From Caprimulgus europaeus (taxonomy: Eukaryota; Chordata; Aves; Caprimulgiformes; Caprimulgidae), in NCBI GenBank assembly GCA_907165065.1, contig OU015525.1, forward strand, positions 4,521,537-4,585,536: a stretch of 64,000 nucleotides of DNA, written 5' to 3'. A program made the position numbers and the translations under genes. The notes under the pieces are model-generated. The model was not told the origin of the DNA. It worked only from the letters and a program-made list of their open reading frames with translations, and did not search any database. Shown in pieces: positions 1 to 13,321 of the stretch (its first letter is position 1; each line of letters starts with the position of its first letter).

Positions 1-1060
1 ATGGCACGTAGGGATGAATAATGCTCCTCTCACCCCATATGTATTTCAGGATAAAGTTCAGGCAACACCACAGGCTAACACACCTCCTAACGTATGTGTA
101 GATGAAACACTCAGTGTGTCCAGGCTGAAAGAATACAGAAATGGAAGGGAGTTTTTTCCCATCCCAATCAGTTTGCAATTTAAGACACTGCTCTTTCCCA
201 TAAGTCTCCACTAGACTGACATGGAAATCTCTTTGGGATTATGAGGGTCTGTTCAGTAGTTCAAAGGTTAATTGGAGCAACACCAGAGCTATGAGCAGAA
301 AGGAGGGGACAATTTCTAGCAGCAAGGTTGTGGAGTTACTGAGCACATCCCTCTGGAGCATTCACCATTATTTAATTATTCCTGTACTAATAGCTAGCAT
401 GATTTAAAGTATCCAAGGTCTCTTAGGCTTTGTGAAAGAAGCAAGCCTTTTCTGTTTCTTAAGGACCTTCCTAATAGAAGATGGGTGTAGCAGCTTCCTA
501 GCCCAGCAGGTTCTGCCTCTCAGCACTGAGCACTTGAGGCAAATGACTGCACTTATTTGGCTCTATGACTTCTAGGCAGGAGCTGGCCCAGACCATGGGC
601 AAAGGAGCTCAGGTGCAACTCAAGGTGCATCCCTTATTGTTTGCAAAGACTCACAGACAGTGCTGCCATTAGCCAGGAGAGGACTCAGTGTTTCACAAGG
701 CCACTTCCAACCCCATCTGAAAACTTGTCTGCCTCTGCATACTGCTCAGCACCAAGGGATCTCCATCCTACCAGAGGCTTCTCACTGAGTGTGTTATATC
801 TGAATTTGATCCCATCAGTTGTGGTTAGCACTGCTTGCAAAGCCATCTTCCCTTATTGGACACTGCTACCTACTACTACCATCACCTACCCAGGTTCTGT
901 TGTCCTCTCCTTTACAGTAAGCACCATCATGTGTCTGCTCTGTACACTGATGATAACTGCATTGGAACTGCATCCCAAGATGCATGTGCACAGCTTCTCC
1001 ATATCCTTAGTTCAGCGAGAGAAGCACAGCCCTGAGCTGTGTACTCCTCTCCCTGTCAGA
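1..1060. other. intergenic sequence, no gene recognised
   Basis: Moderately AT-rich unique sequence. Short open frames occur on the + strand but have no recognisable domain, no plausible splice context and no codon pattern. I see nothing functional in it. Confidence 0.5.
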
Positions 1061-1660
1061 TCATGGAATGATTTGGGTTGGAAGAGACCTTAAAGATCAT
1101 CCAGTTCCAACCCCCCTGCCATCAGCAGGGACACCTTCCACTAGACCAGGTTACTCAAAGCCTCATCCAACCTGGCCTTGAACACTTCCAGGGAGGAGCA
1201 TCCACAGCTTCTCTGGGCAACCTGGGCCAGTGTCTCACCACCCTCACACCAAAGAATTTCTTCCTCAGATCTCATCTCAATCTCCCCTCTTCCAGTTTAA
1301 AGCCATTAGCCCTTGTTCTGTCACTCCCTGCCCTTGTCCAAAGTCCCTCCCGAGCCTTCCTGAAGCCCCTTCAGGTACCAGGAGGCCACTAGAAGTTCTC
1401 CCTGGAGCCTTCTCTTCTCCAGGCTGAACAGCCCCAACTCTCTCAGCCTGTCCTCACAGCAGAGCTGCTCCAGCTCTCGGATCATCCTCATGGCCTCCTC
1501 TGGACTCACTCCAGTAGGTCCATGTCCTTCTTATGTTGGGGGCCCCAGAACTGGATGCAGTACTCCAGGTGGAGTGTCACGAGAGCAGAGTAGAGGGGCA
1601 GAATCACCTCCCTCGACCTGCTGCCCACGCTGCTCTGGATGCAGCCCGGGGTATGGTTGG
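1061..1660 (-). mobile_element. CR1 LINE fragment (3' part)
   Basis: Reading on the + strand it opens with the reverse complement of the CR1 3' end (TTTGGGTTGGAAGAGACC) and runs back through the usual 3' UTR and terminal coding region to about CTGCTCTGGATGCAGCCC. About 600 bp, 5'-truncated as is usual for CR1. The tail is degraded (one poor ATTCTRTG unit), which suggests a fairly old copy. Confidence 0.92.
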
Positions 1661-1664
1661 CAAG

Positions 1665-4600
1665 AAGAAGCAAGAAAGATAGATATGCACCCATGAGCCA
1701 TCCCGTGACTCTGGTCCCTGCCAGCTCTCTCCAAACTGCCCTGCCCAAGGCAATTTTCCCTGTCACAGTCTGGCACATCTATTTTAGATCTCAAATGCAG
1801 AAGATTGCCATGTATCACAGGCAACAAGAAACAGATTCCCACTGGGGAAGCCGAGTCCTAGAGCAGTGTGGCGTCAATGACATGCCCTCAAGGTTCAGAG
1901 GAGGAGGACCCAACTGCTTGTTAATCCTGCTTCCCAGCTGGTGATTTCTAGGGATAACCTAGCCAGGGAATTCTAGGGAAAACTTTAAAAGAACTTCTAG
2001 TAATGCAGTGTGAGAATAAAATCCCCAGCATTGCAGCTCACAGGGAGGCAACGCTGCTCATTGCACAACAAACCATGTGAACCACTGGACACAGATCCAA
2101 GGCATCAGGAAACAAACAGAAGTGTCTCTATGTCCTTCTAGTAAAATCACCTCTTTCCTTCATTGACTGGCATTAGAAACCTGGTTGTGACCTCCTGTGC
2201 TGGGATAAATTACCTGATGTCTCCAAGTCTATCTTTCTGCCCCGTTTTGCATTATTCTAGGGTTTTCTCATGTTACTTTGTGCTAGGTGCTTTCCATCTT
2301 TGAAATAACTCATGTTCACAGGCTCATCACCACCACATTCCTCTCCTGCCCTTCTCCCAGGCCCTCTTCCCCAGCTTCCATAGCCAGCATGAGCCCTCAG
2401 ACTGTTCTTGACCTCTCAGCATTGCAGTCTTGAGCTTTTTAGTCTTTGCCTGCTAGTGCTAGACCCATTAGCACTTTTACTAATTCAAAGATGTCATATC
2501 ATGGAGGAGAAAAAAATACAGCAACCTGGAAACACAAGGTAAGACCACATAACTGCTCCTCCAGGAGACAAGTACATGCCCAGTGGCCAGTTAGATGCTA
2601 CCTTGTACAGTCCTGCCACTGAGGGTTAAGAAATGAATCAACAGGACAGTGCTGCACCTTCATACAGGCAGGAAAAGAGGCAGGGTGGAGGTAAACCATG
2701 GAATCAGAGCCGCATTACTCAGCTTGGTCAGCTTGTCATCGCATTTTGCGATCGACAACCTGAGTCACAGGAGTGGAATCAATCTTACTTAAATTTAGAC
2801 ATCTAAAACGTAGAATCTTATGTCTGGCCAAGCAGCTTCAGCTTCTTTTACAGTCTATGATTCATTTGACCTCTCTCAGATACTATTGTAGACTGAATCA
2901 CACTCTGGTTCTTCCGATTTCTCCTATTTTATTTACGATAAAGGGAACCAACGGTGACGAGTTCATCTGAAGTCAGACATCTCAAATTTACATGCCAAAA
3001 TAAGAGCAAAGGAATCCCACTCTGGGTATTGTCATTTCTCCCTAATTGAAGGGCTTAAAACTTTCAAAGCAAGAGGACAATGACAGCTGAATTTGTGGTG
3101 GGGCTTTTCATGCCAACATTCAGAGACCGTTTCTCCCCTGCCAGCTTGCTCAGCTTAATTCATGGGAATGTCTAGAAACGAGAACCCCTGGAGCACAGCA
3201 AAAATGAGCCAGGCTCTGGCATTTGTGTGAGCAACCAGTTCTTAATTATTTGATTAATACTAGCATTGTGCAGGAACCGTATGCAGCAAGGGGTCTGAAG
3301 AGGTTTCTTTGCCCCAAAGACCCAGGTACAAACTTCCATGTGGAAGGTGGGTCTAGTGTTTCTGCAGTGTTTCAGGTGAAAGAGAACAATGCCAAACTGC
3401 AACTGTTTTCAGGGTGTTTGAGGAGTTTATAAGGCTTAATGAATCTGCCTTAAGCATAATTTGGATCAGGAAGGATTGGAGAGCCAGGAAAAGTGGGCTA
3501 GTGCTGGTCAACTAGGAGATATATCACAGGCATGGTGCAAATGCTCCTGTGTTCTGGAGAGGACGTGAGCATGCTGGCAGCTGGAGTGGTGGGGAGAACC
3601 ACGGGAGTGGGGTTTTCTGCACAGAAAGGATGCAATTATCCTGGGAGGATGCTACAGGGCCAGGCTGCAGAGAGGCTTTCTGAGCCATGAGGATGGAGGC
3701 AAAATTACCTATCAACCCCTGGAGGCTGGATATCTGTGGAGATGAGGTTTCTCCCTTTGTTAGTAGATGGGTCAAATACAACTAGAAAATAGGACTTTAT
3801 CATTTCAGGTTCCCACCCCCAGAAGTATTGCTAGGAGAGGGCCCTACAGCAGAGCAGAGCCAGGAGGGAAGGAAACGTCTTGGGCTGTGCCCATGGGCTG
3901 CACTCAGACCCCATGGGGCTATGGCAGGGCCAGGAGGAGAGCACTGGGGAAGGAAGTCTTACAGCAAGGTCGGACAGCAGCTGTCTCCAGGAATGAATCC
4001 AGGAGCAGCGTCCTCCTGGGATGGGCCAGGAGGATCTTGTGTTGACTGACTGCCCTTCCTGAGTTCAGGAGGAAATTAATCTCCCACCGTGGGCTTCGGT
4101 TTATTTTTACATTGCAAGTTAGCCCGAAGGGAAAAAAAAAAAAAAAAATCATAAAAAAATTCTATTCCCTAAAAGGAATCACAAATTTCACAGCGACCTA
4201 AGGAGATTAGTCAAATCCCTGTGACCGTCAGCAGTTTCACTTAGGTCAAAGCCTGGCATAACTCAATCTCTGTGAGAAGAGAGCAGGGGAGCAGTCAGAC
4301 TGCCCAGCTCTGCAGGCAGGCCAGCCTCTCAGAAAGGACCCTTCTGCAATATCTGGAAGGAAATATCCCTCTTGCAGTCCCGCAGCAGAGAGGCCACCAG
4401 TCAGACTGGCCCAGAGTGCAGACAGCAAAAGGGAGCGTTATCTCTTGCAGATACCACAGTGAGACCTTCCAAGCTGGGAAGCAGGAGGGGGACCAATTTC
4501 CCAGGCTAAGAAGACATCAAAGGCTGTGTGAAACCTTCCGAAAATGCTCACCCTGAATTTCTCATACATGGGTGGGCATATGGGATAACTCTCCATAAGG

Positions 4601-5020
4601 TCAGGGAAATGTAGAAAGTGGAGAAGTCGGGTTCTGATTCGCCTCTTGCTCTGGGAGAGAAATTGAAGAGAATTTAACTCAAAAACTAAAAATATGTCAC
4701 CCATAGGTTTAGTTTTGCACAAAAACTGGGCTGAGTTAGGTAACGTAGGGCCCTTTTTGGATGAAATAATTTCCATCCCCCAGCAAACATGTCTGTGTTT
4801 CAAGCTGTGCATCAGATTTCATCCAGGGGATCAGTAATGTGGAGGAGCTGTGGTCCTGCTGCTGCAATGCACTCATTGAGCAGAGAGATGTTGGAGAAGG
4901 AAATAAAGGACAATCATTTGGATTACTCTAAGGAGAAATAGGGCTTTCAGCTCGTAACCCAGAGTTTTAACAAGATCTGCCTCCCTGTTGGTGCAAGAAA
5001 GAAGTCTCTTGATAGAAGTA
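1665..5020. other. intergenic sequence, no gene recognised
   Basis: Unique sequence with only short open frames. An A-rich run of about 19 bases lies near 4131-4149. A minus-strand open frame at 4438-4812 (124 codons) has no recognisable domain. Nothing else is supported. Confidence 0.45.
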
Positions 5021-5024
5021 TCAA

Positions 5025-5296
5025 GTGACAGGACAAGAGGAAATGGCCTCAAGTTGCACCAAGGGCAGTTGAGATTGGATGTGAGGAAGAATTTCTTTCC
5101 TGAAAGGGTTCTCAGGCATTGGAAGGAGTTGCCCAGGGCAATGGTGGAGTCCCCATCCCTGGAGGGATTGAAGAGTCGTGTAGACACAGTGGTGAGGGAC
5201 ATGGGTTAGTTGGGGAGTTGTCAGTGTTGGGTTCATGATTGGACTGGATGATCTTAAAGGTCTTTTCCAACTGAAGCAATTCTGGGATTCTGTGAA
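5025..5296 (+). mobile_element. CR1 LINE fragment (3' end)
   Basis: Sense-strand CR1 3' end. It runs from the GTGACAGGACAAGAGG block through GGTGAGGGACATGGGTTAG to GGACTGGATGATCTTAAAGG and a tail of two ATTCTGKG-type units. The GTTGGGTTCATGATTGGAC stretch marks a different subfamily from the copies carrying GGGGGGTTGGAACTGGATG. Confidence 0.9.
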
Positions 5297-6320
5297 ATCC
5301 AGTGGAAACTCTCCTGGGCTGTTGTGTGAATATTCACCATTGCTTTACATTGTACCATGAAGCCAAATAAGATGGGAAAGTCCACAGGGTCTGCCTTTTG
5401 CTGCAGAGAGACAGGAGGCTTTTGCAGTTGTTTCCCTTTCCCTGATAAAGTTGCTGGTGCAATTTTTAGAAGAAACTATCATTTTTTTACAATTCTTAGC
5501 TCTCCTCACAGGGAAGTTTGTTCTCTCTTTGTGGCTTCTCTGCTGTTTGAACTCTTCCAGTAGTACCAGCCCTGAGGTTTTCAAAATTATGAGTCAGGAA
5601 CTGGGAAATCCTTACATTGATTTAGAAACTAAAAGATTAAAAACAAAACAGCAAAAGACACTCCAACCGCAGGGACTTTCAAGTTGCTTCTGGTCTTTGA
5701 GTTTTTGAGGTTGAGAGTGGAACAGTCCTGTTGCAGTGTTCCCGGATGCCATCACACCTGCTTTTCCATGTGCTGTTTCTTTTCTTGTGTTATGAGCTCT
5801 TCAGGGCTGAAACCACCTTTTTGTCCTGGGAAAGTGCATCATTTAGTACTAGGCAGTCTTGAGGCAGGATGCAGCCCTCTGGGCACTGGGAAAATGAATG
5901 CAAATCATTACAATCAGCTGTTTTATCTACTTAATACATAATCTGAGCAAAACATTTGAGGAGAAAGCAAGATAGCAGATGGGATAAGCGAAGGCAGGCA
6001 GCATCGTTGTCCACCACAGCTGCCAGCATTTTCAGTCATTGGTTCAGGCATTGGCTCCTGACCCAGCGAGAGCTTTCCTGTGATGGGAAAAGGAACAATA
6101 AAGATGATTCTCATGTTGCTGATGTGCACAGAAAAGGATATTCAGGTCTAGTTTTTAATAGCTGACATTGTGGGAGCACTTGAAAGGCCTCTCTTGATCA
6201 GGTTCCCACTTTGATTAACGTTGTACCAGCAAGTAGGAAGATATTCCCACTCCCACAGAGTTTACAAACTACACACCTCCAAGGTAGGGCACAAAAGGGG
6301 AACACAGCCCTTGCCTCTAT
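5297..6320. other. intergenic sequence, no gene recognised
   Basis: Unique sequence. It holds one perfect POU octamer (ATGCAAAT near 5899) but no promoter or coding signal that I can support. Confidence 0.4.
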
Positions 6321-6324
6321 AGGT

Positions 6325-6440
6325 GGGAAAAGCAGATCCAGAGGAGTGGAGTGACCCAAGGTCCCACAGCATTATACTGTGGAAAGGTCAGAAGCAGAGC
6401 TGGAGCTTCCTAGCCATGTGGCTGACTCAGACACAGGCAA
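6325..6440 (-). mobile_element. MIR/CORE-SINE-like fragment
   Basis: The stretch GTGACCCAAGGTCCCACAGC followed by AGCAGAGCTGGAGC matches the reverse complement of the MIR core (consensus from memory: TTGCCCAAGGTCACACAGC then GCAGAGCYGGGATTCGAACC). It is much diverged, as expected of an ancient amniote SINE. Family assignment is from memory of the consensus. Confidence 0.55.
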
Positions 6441-8885
6441 GCTCTGCCCAGACTGGGAGCAGCTTTTACTCCCAGGGGCCAGAGCAGTGCAGCCATGCTT
6501 GTACAGCAGCGTGTCCAACCACTAAATCCAGTCAGACCTGCTTCATCCAGCCCTCAGACGTCTCTGCTCTTGGTCCTCTGCAAGGTCAGGTCACTCTGGG
6601 CTTGAGTTTGCAGCTCTGCTTCTCACTTACAACACACACAAAGAGGACACAAGCCCTGATCTGTTTGACCGATTGATCTCTGGTCATTTCCAGGAACCCT
6701 GCAAAATTGCCTTGCAACATGCATGGCTTTGCCACCTATTTCTGCTGCAGATTATCTTTTCCAGCCCAAGATGTCCATGATCCTATGCTTAAAGCTTACT
6801 TTGATTTTCCTTTGGGGATTGGGAGCTTGGAGGAACAAGTGAGGAAGCCTGAACGCTTCTGCCTGCTGCAATGACCCGACTTTCAAGACAGAAATGCAAG
6901 AGCTACTTAGAGAAGCAAAGTCTTCAAAATCTTTGATTGAGATGGAGGAGCAGGATCAAAATCACAATAGTGCCTACTTCTCAGATATGCCTATGTCAAA
7001 AATAAATGCAAAAATAATAATTTAAGAAAATATTCCTCCAACATGAACACAAGGGAATGTCCTCCACTATTCCTCTAACATCAAGACAACCAAAAACATG
7101 AGTTGGGCTTTGCACTAAGTGGGTTCAGGTTGGGCAGAGGTAACATGGACCTTTGCTCCTGATGATTTCACCAATCTGACATTTGTTCTCATGTATTTGC
7201 ATTTCCCCACCCTCCACCTTCCCTCCCCACCCCCCCCAAAAAAAAAAGGAAACGCAGTTTCCCTAATTGGAAACACACATTTCATAGTAACATTATCCAG
7301 ACCACTTCACAAGAGGTAAAGTGGAATGAATTTTTCCAGCACAGCTTTGGTAGAAGCTCACTGCTCTTACCTGGCCCCTTGGTGTCTGTATCCTAACAGA
7401 TTCCTCCAGCAATTCTCAGCTCCTCTTGACTTCACCTTTTTGTGGTGTTTGTTTCTTTGCCCTTCTGAAATAAACTATTGGCAGTTACTATGGGAACACA
7501 TCTCAGTCTTTCCTCCCTAAAAGTCTATTTCTATTTAACAGGCTTTTAAAAAGACTCTATTTATACTCTCTTTTGTTATCCTGCTCCTTCGCAGTCAGAC
7601 AAGGGCAGGCATGGAGTAGTGCATGCACCAGCCTGTGTTACTAATAACGGCCATCCATAGACACAAGAGCAAGCCATGGGGATCAAAGCTGTGACCTTCA
7701 TCTGAAGATACTCTGCTTCTTAGATGAACAAAAAGGAAACCTGAGACATGGCACACTGCCTGCTCCAGCAGGATGCACTGCTAGCTGGGGCCATCCCCAC
7801 CTTCCCAATCTCCAACAGTGTGCTGAGGGGCTGCAAGTCCCCAGAACAGCCACCACGTGAAAACCAGCCTTGCTATCACTGCAGGCAGCTTCCACTTTCC
7901 TCTTTTCTTAGTGTCAGACAGTCATCTACACTACTAGTAAATGGATAAAGAGAGAAATATAAGCTGTGCTCCTTTTTGCTTCCTATTCTGTAAAAAGAAA
8001 ACCTCCCTTCCTCTCTATATTTTTTTCATTTTAAATCTCAGGGCTACTAGCAAGCATGAAGGTTTATTTCCTTAAGGTTCATGATATCATTTAAACATGC
8101 AGATTACAATTTATCTTAACCCTTAGCTGAAGCAGTAGGTGTCTGAATTTTTACGATGGCAGCTTTTCTTCTATTGTTTTGCAGGCATTTCACTAATAAA
8201 AAACAATGGGTCTGAAACAGTCCAAGTACAATTGATTTCCTTTCTCCGTTGAGAGGTTTCACTTGCACGGTCAGGCTGGTGCCAGAAACCACACGTTTTT
8301 TGGTCATCTTTAGGGTGTTCCAGGAAACATATTGTCGACAGATTTCAATTTTTCCAGTAGGAAAAGCAAGTAGAAGAAAGATTCCCCAGCCCTCCCCTTC
8401 TCTTCTCCACATAAAGACAGCTTTCAGGACTCCTTTATTGATGAAGAATGACCCCGACAGTTGTAAATCAGTTTTCTTCTCACTTGTGATCTCTACAACC
8501 TGGCCAGCATAAGAAGTTGTGATGCCCTCAGAGTGACACTCCAGAAAGGGTTAAGGTATTTAAAACTACAGCCTCAATAAGCAGCTCACAAAAAAGTGTC
8601 CTGTCCCCAGGGTAGGATCATTGTATGAGAATTTGCTCAGATCATGTAATGTTTGTAACTTGATTTCCTGCCGGAAAGCTTCCGTGGGTGGAGTTTCTGC
8701 TGAACCAGACAGAACTAGAACTATTTCCTTCTCCAGATTGCTTGTGCATGTCCAGTCAAGCTCAACTGAATTAATAGCAACCGGTTTGTTTCCTCCACAC
8801 CCCCCCTTCCCATTCACCTCTTGCAGTGGAGGTACAGGAAGTATGTGATAATCTTGCTGCCAGGACAAGTGCCTGAGGAGGTGGG
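6441..8885. other. intergenic sequence, no gene recognised
   Basis: AT-rich unique sequence with short C and A runs near 7210-7250. A minus-strand open frame at 8116-8412 (98 codons) reads like a globular peptide but matches no family I know and has no clear exon boundaries, so it is not called. Confidence 0.4.
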
Positions 8886-9110
8886 ATGATCACGCAACCT
8901 TGGGCAAGTCCCTTTCTTTCTGTGCACCTCTGGTAAATCTCTTGTCATATTCTGGAGAAAGGATGGCCTAATGACCAGTCTACTGCCCTACCAATTTCCT
9001 ACATGACCTTGGGAAAGTCACTTAACCTTTGTCTGCCTCCACTTTCCATGAAACAAAGAGGAAACTAGCCGAAGGCTTGCTCACCCTGCTGCCACCACCA
9101 GTATTAAACA
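8886..9110 (+). mobile_element. two MIR/CORE-SINE-like fragments in tandem
   Basis: Two copies of the MIR core lie about 110 bp apart in the same orientation. The first is AACCTTGGGCAAGTCCCTTT near 8898. The second is TGACCTTGGGAAAGTCACTT near 9004, followed by AACCTTTGTCTGCCTCCACT. The stretch before the second core (GGCCTAATGACCAGTCTACT) resembles the tRNA-derived head of amniote MIR-type SINEs. Both are old and diverged. Confidence 0.55.
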
Positions 9111-10410
9111 GGGTCCATGAGGACTGAAAGGAGGAACCTCTCCAGTTTAAGCTTAAAGATCAGTTGCTATTGTCTCCTGGAACAGTACAGACCTGTGGTG
9201 GATCACCAGAAGCACTTCTGCAAGGGAAAAACATCCCTGTTACCTCCCACACCCCCAGCTGCAAACTGGTCCATTCATCTCCTGTCTCTGCCAGCCCAGC
9301 AGCCATGAGTTTCCTTCACATCCATCACTGAATGCAACCAAACCTCCTTGGAAAGGCCAGATCCTACTCCAGGTGCTTGTTTTTCACCAGAATTCTAGGT
9401 TTTGCTGAAGTGATCTAAGCTAAATCCCAGCAAGATGCTTTCATCTATACTAAGAGCATCCACACAGGGGTGAATGCATGCTTAACCAAGTGAGATCCTA
9501 CAGTTCTCATAGAACAAATCAGAGCTGGGGACAAAGATTTACCCCACATACAGCTTCAGGACTCTGCTGGCTTTGAATGGTGTCAGGTCTAGTTATTTAA
9601 GGTTCATCTGGTAATCCAGACACTTCATTATCAAGTTTAAGATGAAGGGGGGAAAGCTCCCTCAGTCAATTTTCAACAGCACCTTTTGAAAATCCTTCCC
9701 AGGGTAAACATCAAAGTCACCCCAAACAAAAAAAAAATTAAGGATTTTTTTCTTATGGGACCAAAGAAAAACTCCTTTGAGGCACAGAGACATTTCTGAG
9801 TTCCATGATTCTCACCCTTTTCCAATTGCTGTCTCCACACCAGCCTACCAGTCAGAGTGCTTGTCTTCACTGGATGCCCGGGGCACACCCTCTCCCCCTC
9901 ACATCGATAGTATCATGTCTTTAGGATGTGTCTACACTCCCAGGTAGAGCTGGTTACACAGAATAGTCCTTTCCTTAGGGCTGGCTAAGTCTGGAGGCCT
10001 GGGTGTGAGATAGAAAGTAGGTACTGCTCCTTATCATACAAGGAAGATTATGCAAGTATGTCCTTTAATGAAGAAAACTAAGGCTCTTTGAATAAGTATG
10101 TGGGGTTGGCTGCAGGTAACTTCTGGCAGTGAAAAGGGTTCTTGCAGCATGCACCAGCCCAGGTTTCCAGTGCCAGATGAAGTGGGGCAACCAGCTGCCC
10201 CACACCAACCTCTTTAAACCAAATGAATAATTCACCCTCTTTCATTAAAAAGGATAAAACTTGAGGACCATAACATCACTGAAAAAAACCTGTCACCTGG
10301 ACCTAAAATTCAAAATGTTTATCTATTACTGTTCATTAATCTCCTTTCTGATTGCTGGCTTGCAGGCGTGGGAACACAATGTGTATGGTTTGGGGTTTTT
10401 TTTAATTGCA
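9111..10410. other. intergenic sequence, no gene recognised
   Basis: Unique sequence with short A and T runs near 9726-9750. No coding or RNA gene signal is seen. Confidence 0.4.
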
Positions 10411-10414
10411 ATCA

Positions 10415-10488
10415 TTCTGCAGACCACCTTCAGGCATGCTGGGGACCACCAGTAGTGCAGGGACCGCATGTGAAGAAGCCCTGCCCTA
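10415..10488 (-). mobile_element. hAT-like DNA transposon scrap
   Basis: Read on the minus strand it begins CTAGGGCAGGGCTTCTTCAC and continues GCGGTCCCTGCACTACTGG then GGTCCCCAGCATGCC and GGTGGTCTGC. This resembles the terminal inverted repeat (CAGGGNTTCTCAA-type) and the GGTCCGCGGACCACTGGTGG-type subterminal sequence of nonautonomous hAT elements. Only one end is visible. The family is not named. Confidence 0.4.
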
Positions 10489-13321
10489 GGAGACCCATCC
10501 TGCCTTCCCTGATGTGGTTAAAATGCCATTCCACGTTGTGGTGCCTGCAAAGATTTAACCACGTTCTCAGCCCAAACGAAAGCCCTGGACTATGCCATGT
10601 GCCTGAGAAAGTAGGACTGAGCTTCAGCTGTGTCAGAAAGCAGCTGCAAGAAGCCAGGTTCATGATTCCATTGTAGCCCATTTCATCCTTCTTCCATGCA
10701 AATGCAACCTCTAAGTCTCTGGGCCCAGCTCTTTCTGTTCTGGAGTCTTTGTTGGCTGTTCATACCTGGGGAATCTGTGAAGTAGGCAAACGAGGTTTTG
10801 ATGAGTGTGGGAAAAAGAAAGGCGTTACCACGTATGAGTTTCGCCTGTGTGCTGAATTAGTCAGTGCCTTCAAGTGAATTCCAAGTGCTGGTCCAGCTAT
10901 TCAATTACTCTTCTTGAAGAGGTAAGTGCTCCATTTTTAGCTTCTCTTGGAGGAAAAGCTAACTTAAAAAGAAAAAAAAAAATCTGAATCAGAACTTTTG
11001 CATGGGTTTTCTTTTTTTTTTTCCTAACTTTCTCATCTCTCCCAGAAAAAAAGGTATCCACTAGACACTGCACAGCAGCTTCCTGGACCTCCACAAGCTG
11101 CAGAAACCCAGGTTGCTTGTAGTGCAGGTGAACATCATGTCTGTGTCAAGACTGGTGACTGGAAACCTCATCCAGATATTGAAGTCGAGATGTGATAACT
11201 GCTTCACCAAAGGAAGAAGCATAGAGAGTCAAGACACAAGCTCCAGTGGCTGAGAAACTCCATGGAAGACTTGTTTAATTTAAACAGTTAGTCGATAGGA
11301 AAGAGGCATCAATGCTGAACCATTAAGACTGATAAATCAAGAATCTATGTTTTGCTTCCTACCCTGAAGGAATAGTTCCTCCTGCAACCTTTCCAACCCA
11401 GAATTATCACTTTTCTGCTGCTTCCTTCTCTAACACAGCAGCCATGAGAAGTGTTATCTGCAGGTGGCAAAAAGGAGAGTAATTTTTTCCATCAGTTTAG
11501 TGTTAATGATGTCCTGGCTTGAAGAAAGCTGCTTTTGGGTGAAATGGAAGTGACAGAAGACACAGGAAAACACCATGTGAAATAAGATTACAGAAACTCA
11601 GATAAAGCAGGTGTGTGGATTGCATTTCCATCCATTCTGCAAACATGGAGGCTGTGTGGGCTTGATCTAGGAAAGTGTCTTAGCTGTAATACAAGCACTT
11701 TGATAAGCACACATTAAAACATGGCTTTCCACTAACACTAAGGCAAATACAACCTTCTGGGATTAGTATTTGCACAGAGGTTACAATCCTTCCACATTGC
11801 TCTTCAGAGCATTACACTGGAAAACATGCTCAAGGATCCTAACATGCACCGGAGATTGTAAATATTTGTGCTGAAAATCCATTCAAATTCAGGAAATTAC
11901 AGCTAACATGAAGCCTATTTGATCCTCTTAAGGCAGTGACCTGATTGTGGAAACATTTCTCTCTGCCTATTTCTTTAAAATACAGAGAAACGAGGCAGGG
12001 CTTGACTGAAGATGGATTCAGGCTTGCCAGGAGGACCTGAAGTTGTGTTGCATATCAATTTTTAATGCCTTCCTTTCCTTCTGGCTTACAATAGACAAAT
12101 CTTCCCCTACCAAAGAGCAGCAGCAAAACTGGTATGAATTTACACCCTTGGCCATGAAGCTCTGCTGCCAGGCACAGCAAGCTTTCAGCCTCACCCATGC
12201 AAGAGGGATCAAGCTGGGTTTGACAGCACTTCTGAGGCGATGTGGTGGAGGTTCACGCTGTCACCCCTTTTTCTTTTGCCAGAGCTGTCAAGCTGAGATT
12301 GTGCTCGAGCGCTAGAATTTGCCATGTGACATTTCAAATGGTAAGCAAAGAACAGCTTGCCATCCGCCACTCTCAGGTTCTCAGCTAAATAAAAGCAGAT
12401 TACTGGCATTTGCTGCCTCTGAAAGAAAGGCGGGTCCATCATATTCACAAACAGGAAAGCATACAGTAAAAACAAACGTATTCCCTCAGAGCCAAATGCA
12501 GTTCCTCATCATGCCTGGGAATCCCCATGGAAAGAAAAGGGGTCATGCTGTTTTAACAAGAAAAGATTTGACCAAAAATACCCAACTAACTAGAGCAGCT
12601 GCAAAGTTGTTTTCCTTTGTGCTGGATTTGTTTGTTTGCTTGTTTCAGTTTTCTTTTTTTTGCTTTTAAAGAAAGCATTCACAGGCGAGTTCCTCAGTTG
12701 GTCTGACCATCACCAGCAATAGCAGGAGGGCTTCTGCCCTCCAGAGCTTTCATTAACTTTTGCCAGACTGATTCTAGCACCACCAAAAGTCACGCTCTGA
12801 GTATTTCATTAAAAACATTGATGCGAATAACAGATAATTTTCTCACTTAGAAAAAGTAGCAGGGAGTCAACAGCAAAACCTAAATGTCAATAGCAAGGGA
12901 AGTGACAGTTTTCTTTCTGTTTGCAGCAGACCTCTCTTGCAAGGTGTGAATTTGCTGATGTCTAATCAAGGTTAAGCTTACTCTGTGCCTCAAAAGGGGA
13001 AGGGGAAGCAGAGAGCGGGGCGTGCCGATGGAAAATCCTTTTATCCAGCTGCCCATTTCCAAACTTGCAGAAATGGAATATTTCTAATATCCTATGAAAT
13101 TGATCAACAGATTCAAAACATTTAGCAAGGGATCCATTTTCTATATTTATAGACATACACTGCAGTGGCAGAAGATTCACTGCACCTTGGTAAAAATTAT
13201 TTGTTTCCTTTGCTAATTCTCTTTGTATGACGCATTAAGAAATTCTGAACCTTTTCTTTCCTTTTCTCTGTTCTTTTTTAGTTGGAAACACTCAGTGTGC
13301 CAAATCAGCCTTTGTAGAGTG
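10489..13321. other. intergenic sequence, no gene recognised
   Basis: AT-rich unique sequence with several T or A runs (10975-11030, 12650-12662). Perfect octamer ATGCAAAT near 10697. No coding or RNA gene supported. Confidence 0.4.

Noticed and set aside
8116-8412. Minus-strand frame of 98 codons as a possible exon of an unknown gene
   Set aside because: Reads well but shows no family, no paired exon and no clear splice signals.
11380-11400. CCTTTCCAACCCAGAATTA as another CR1 end
   Set aside because: Only about 15 bases match and no flanking CR1 sequence is visible.
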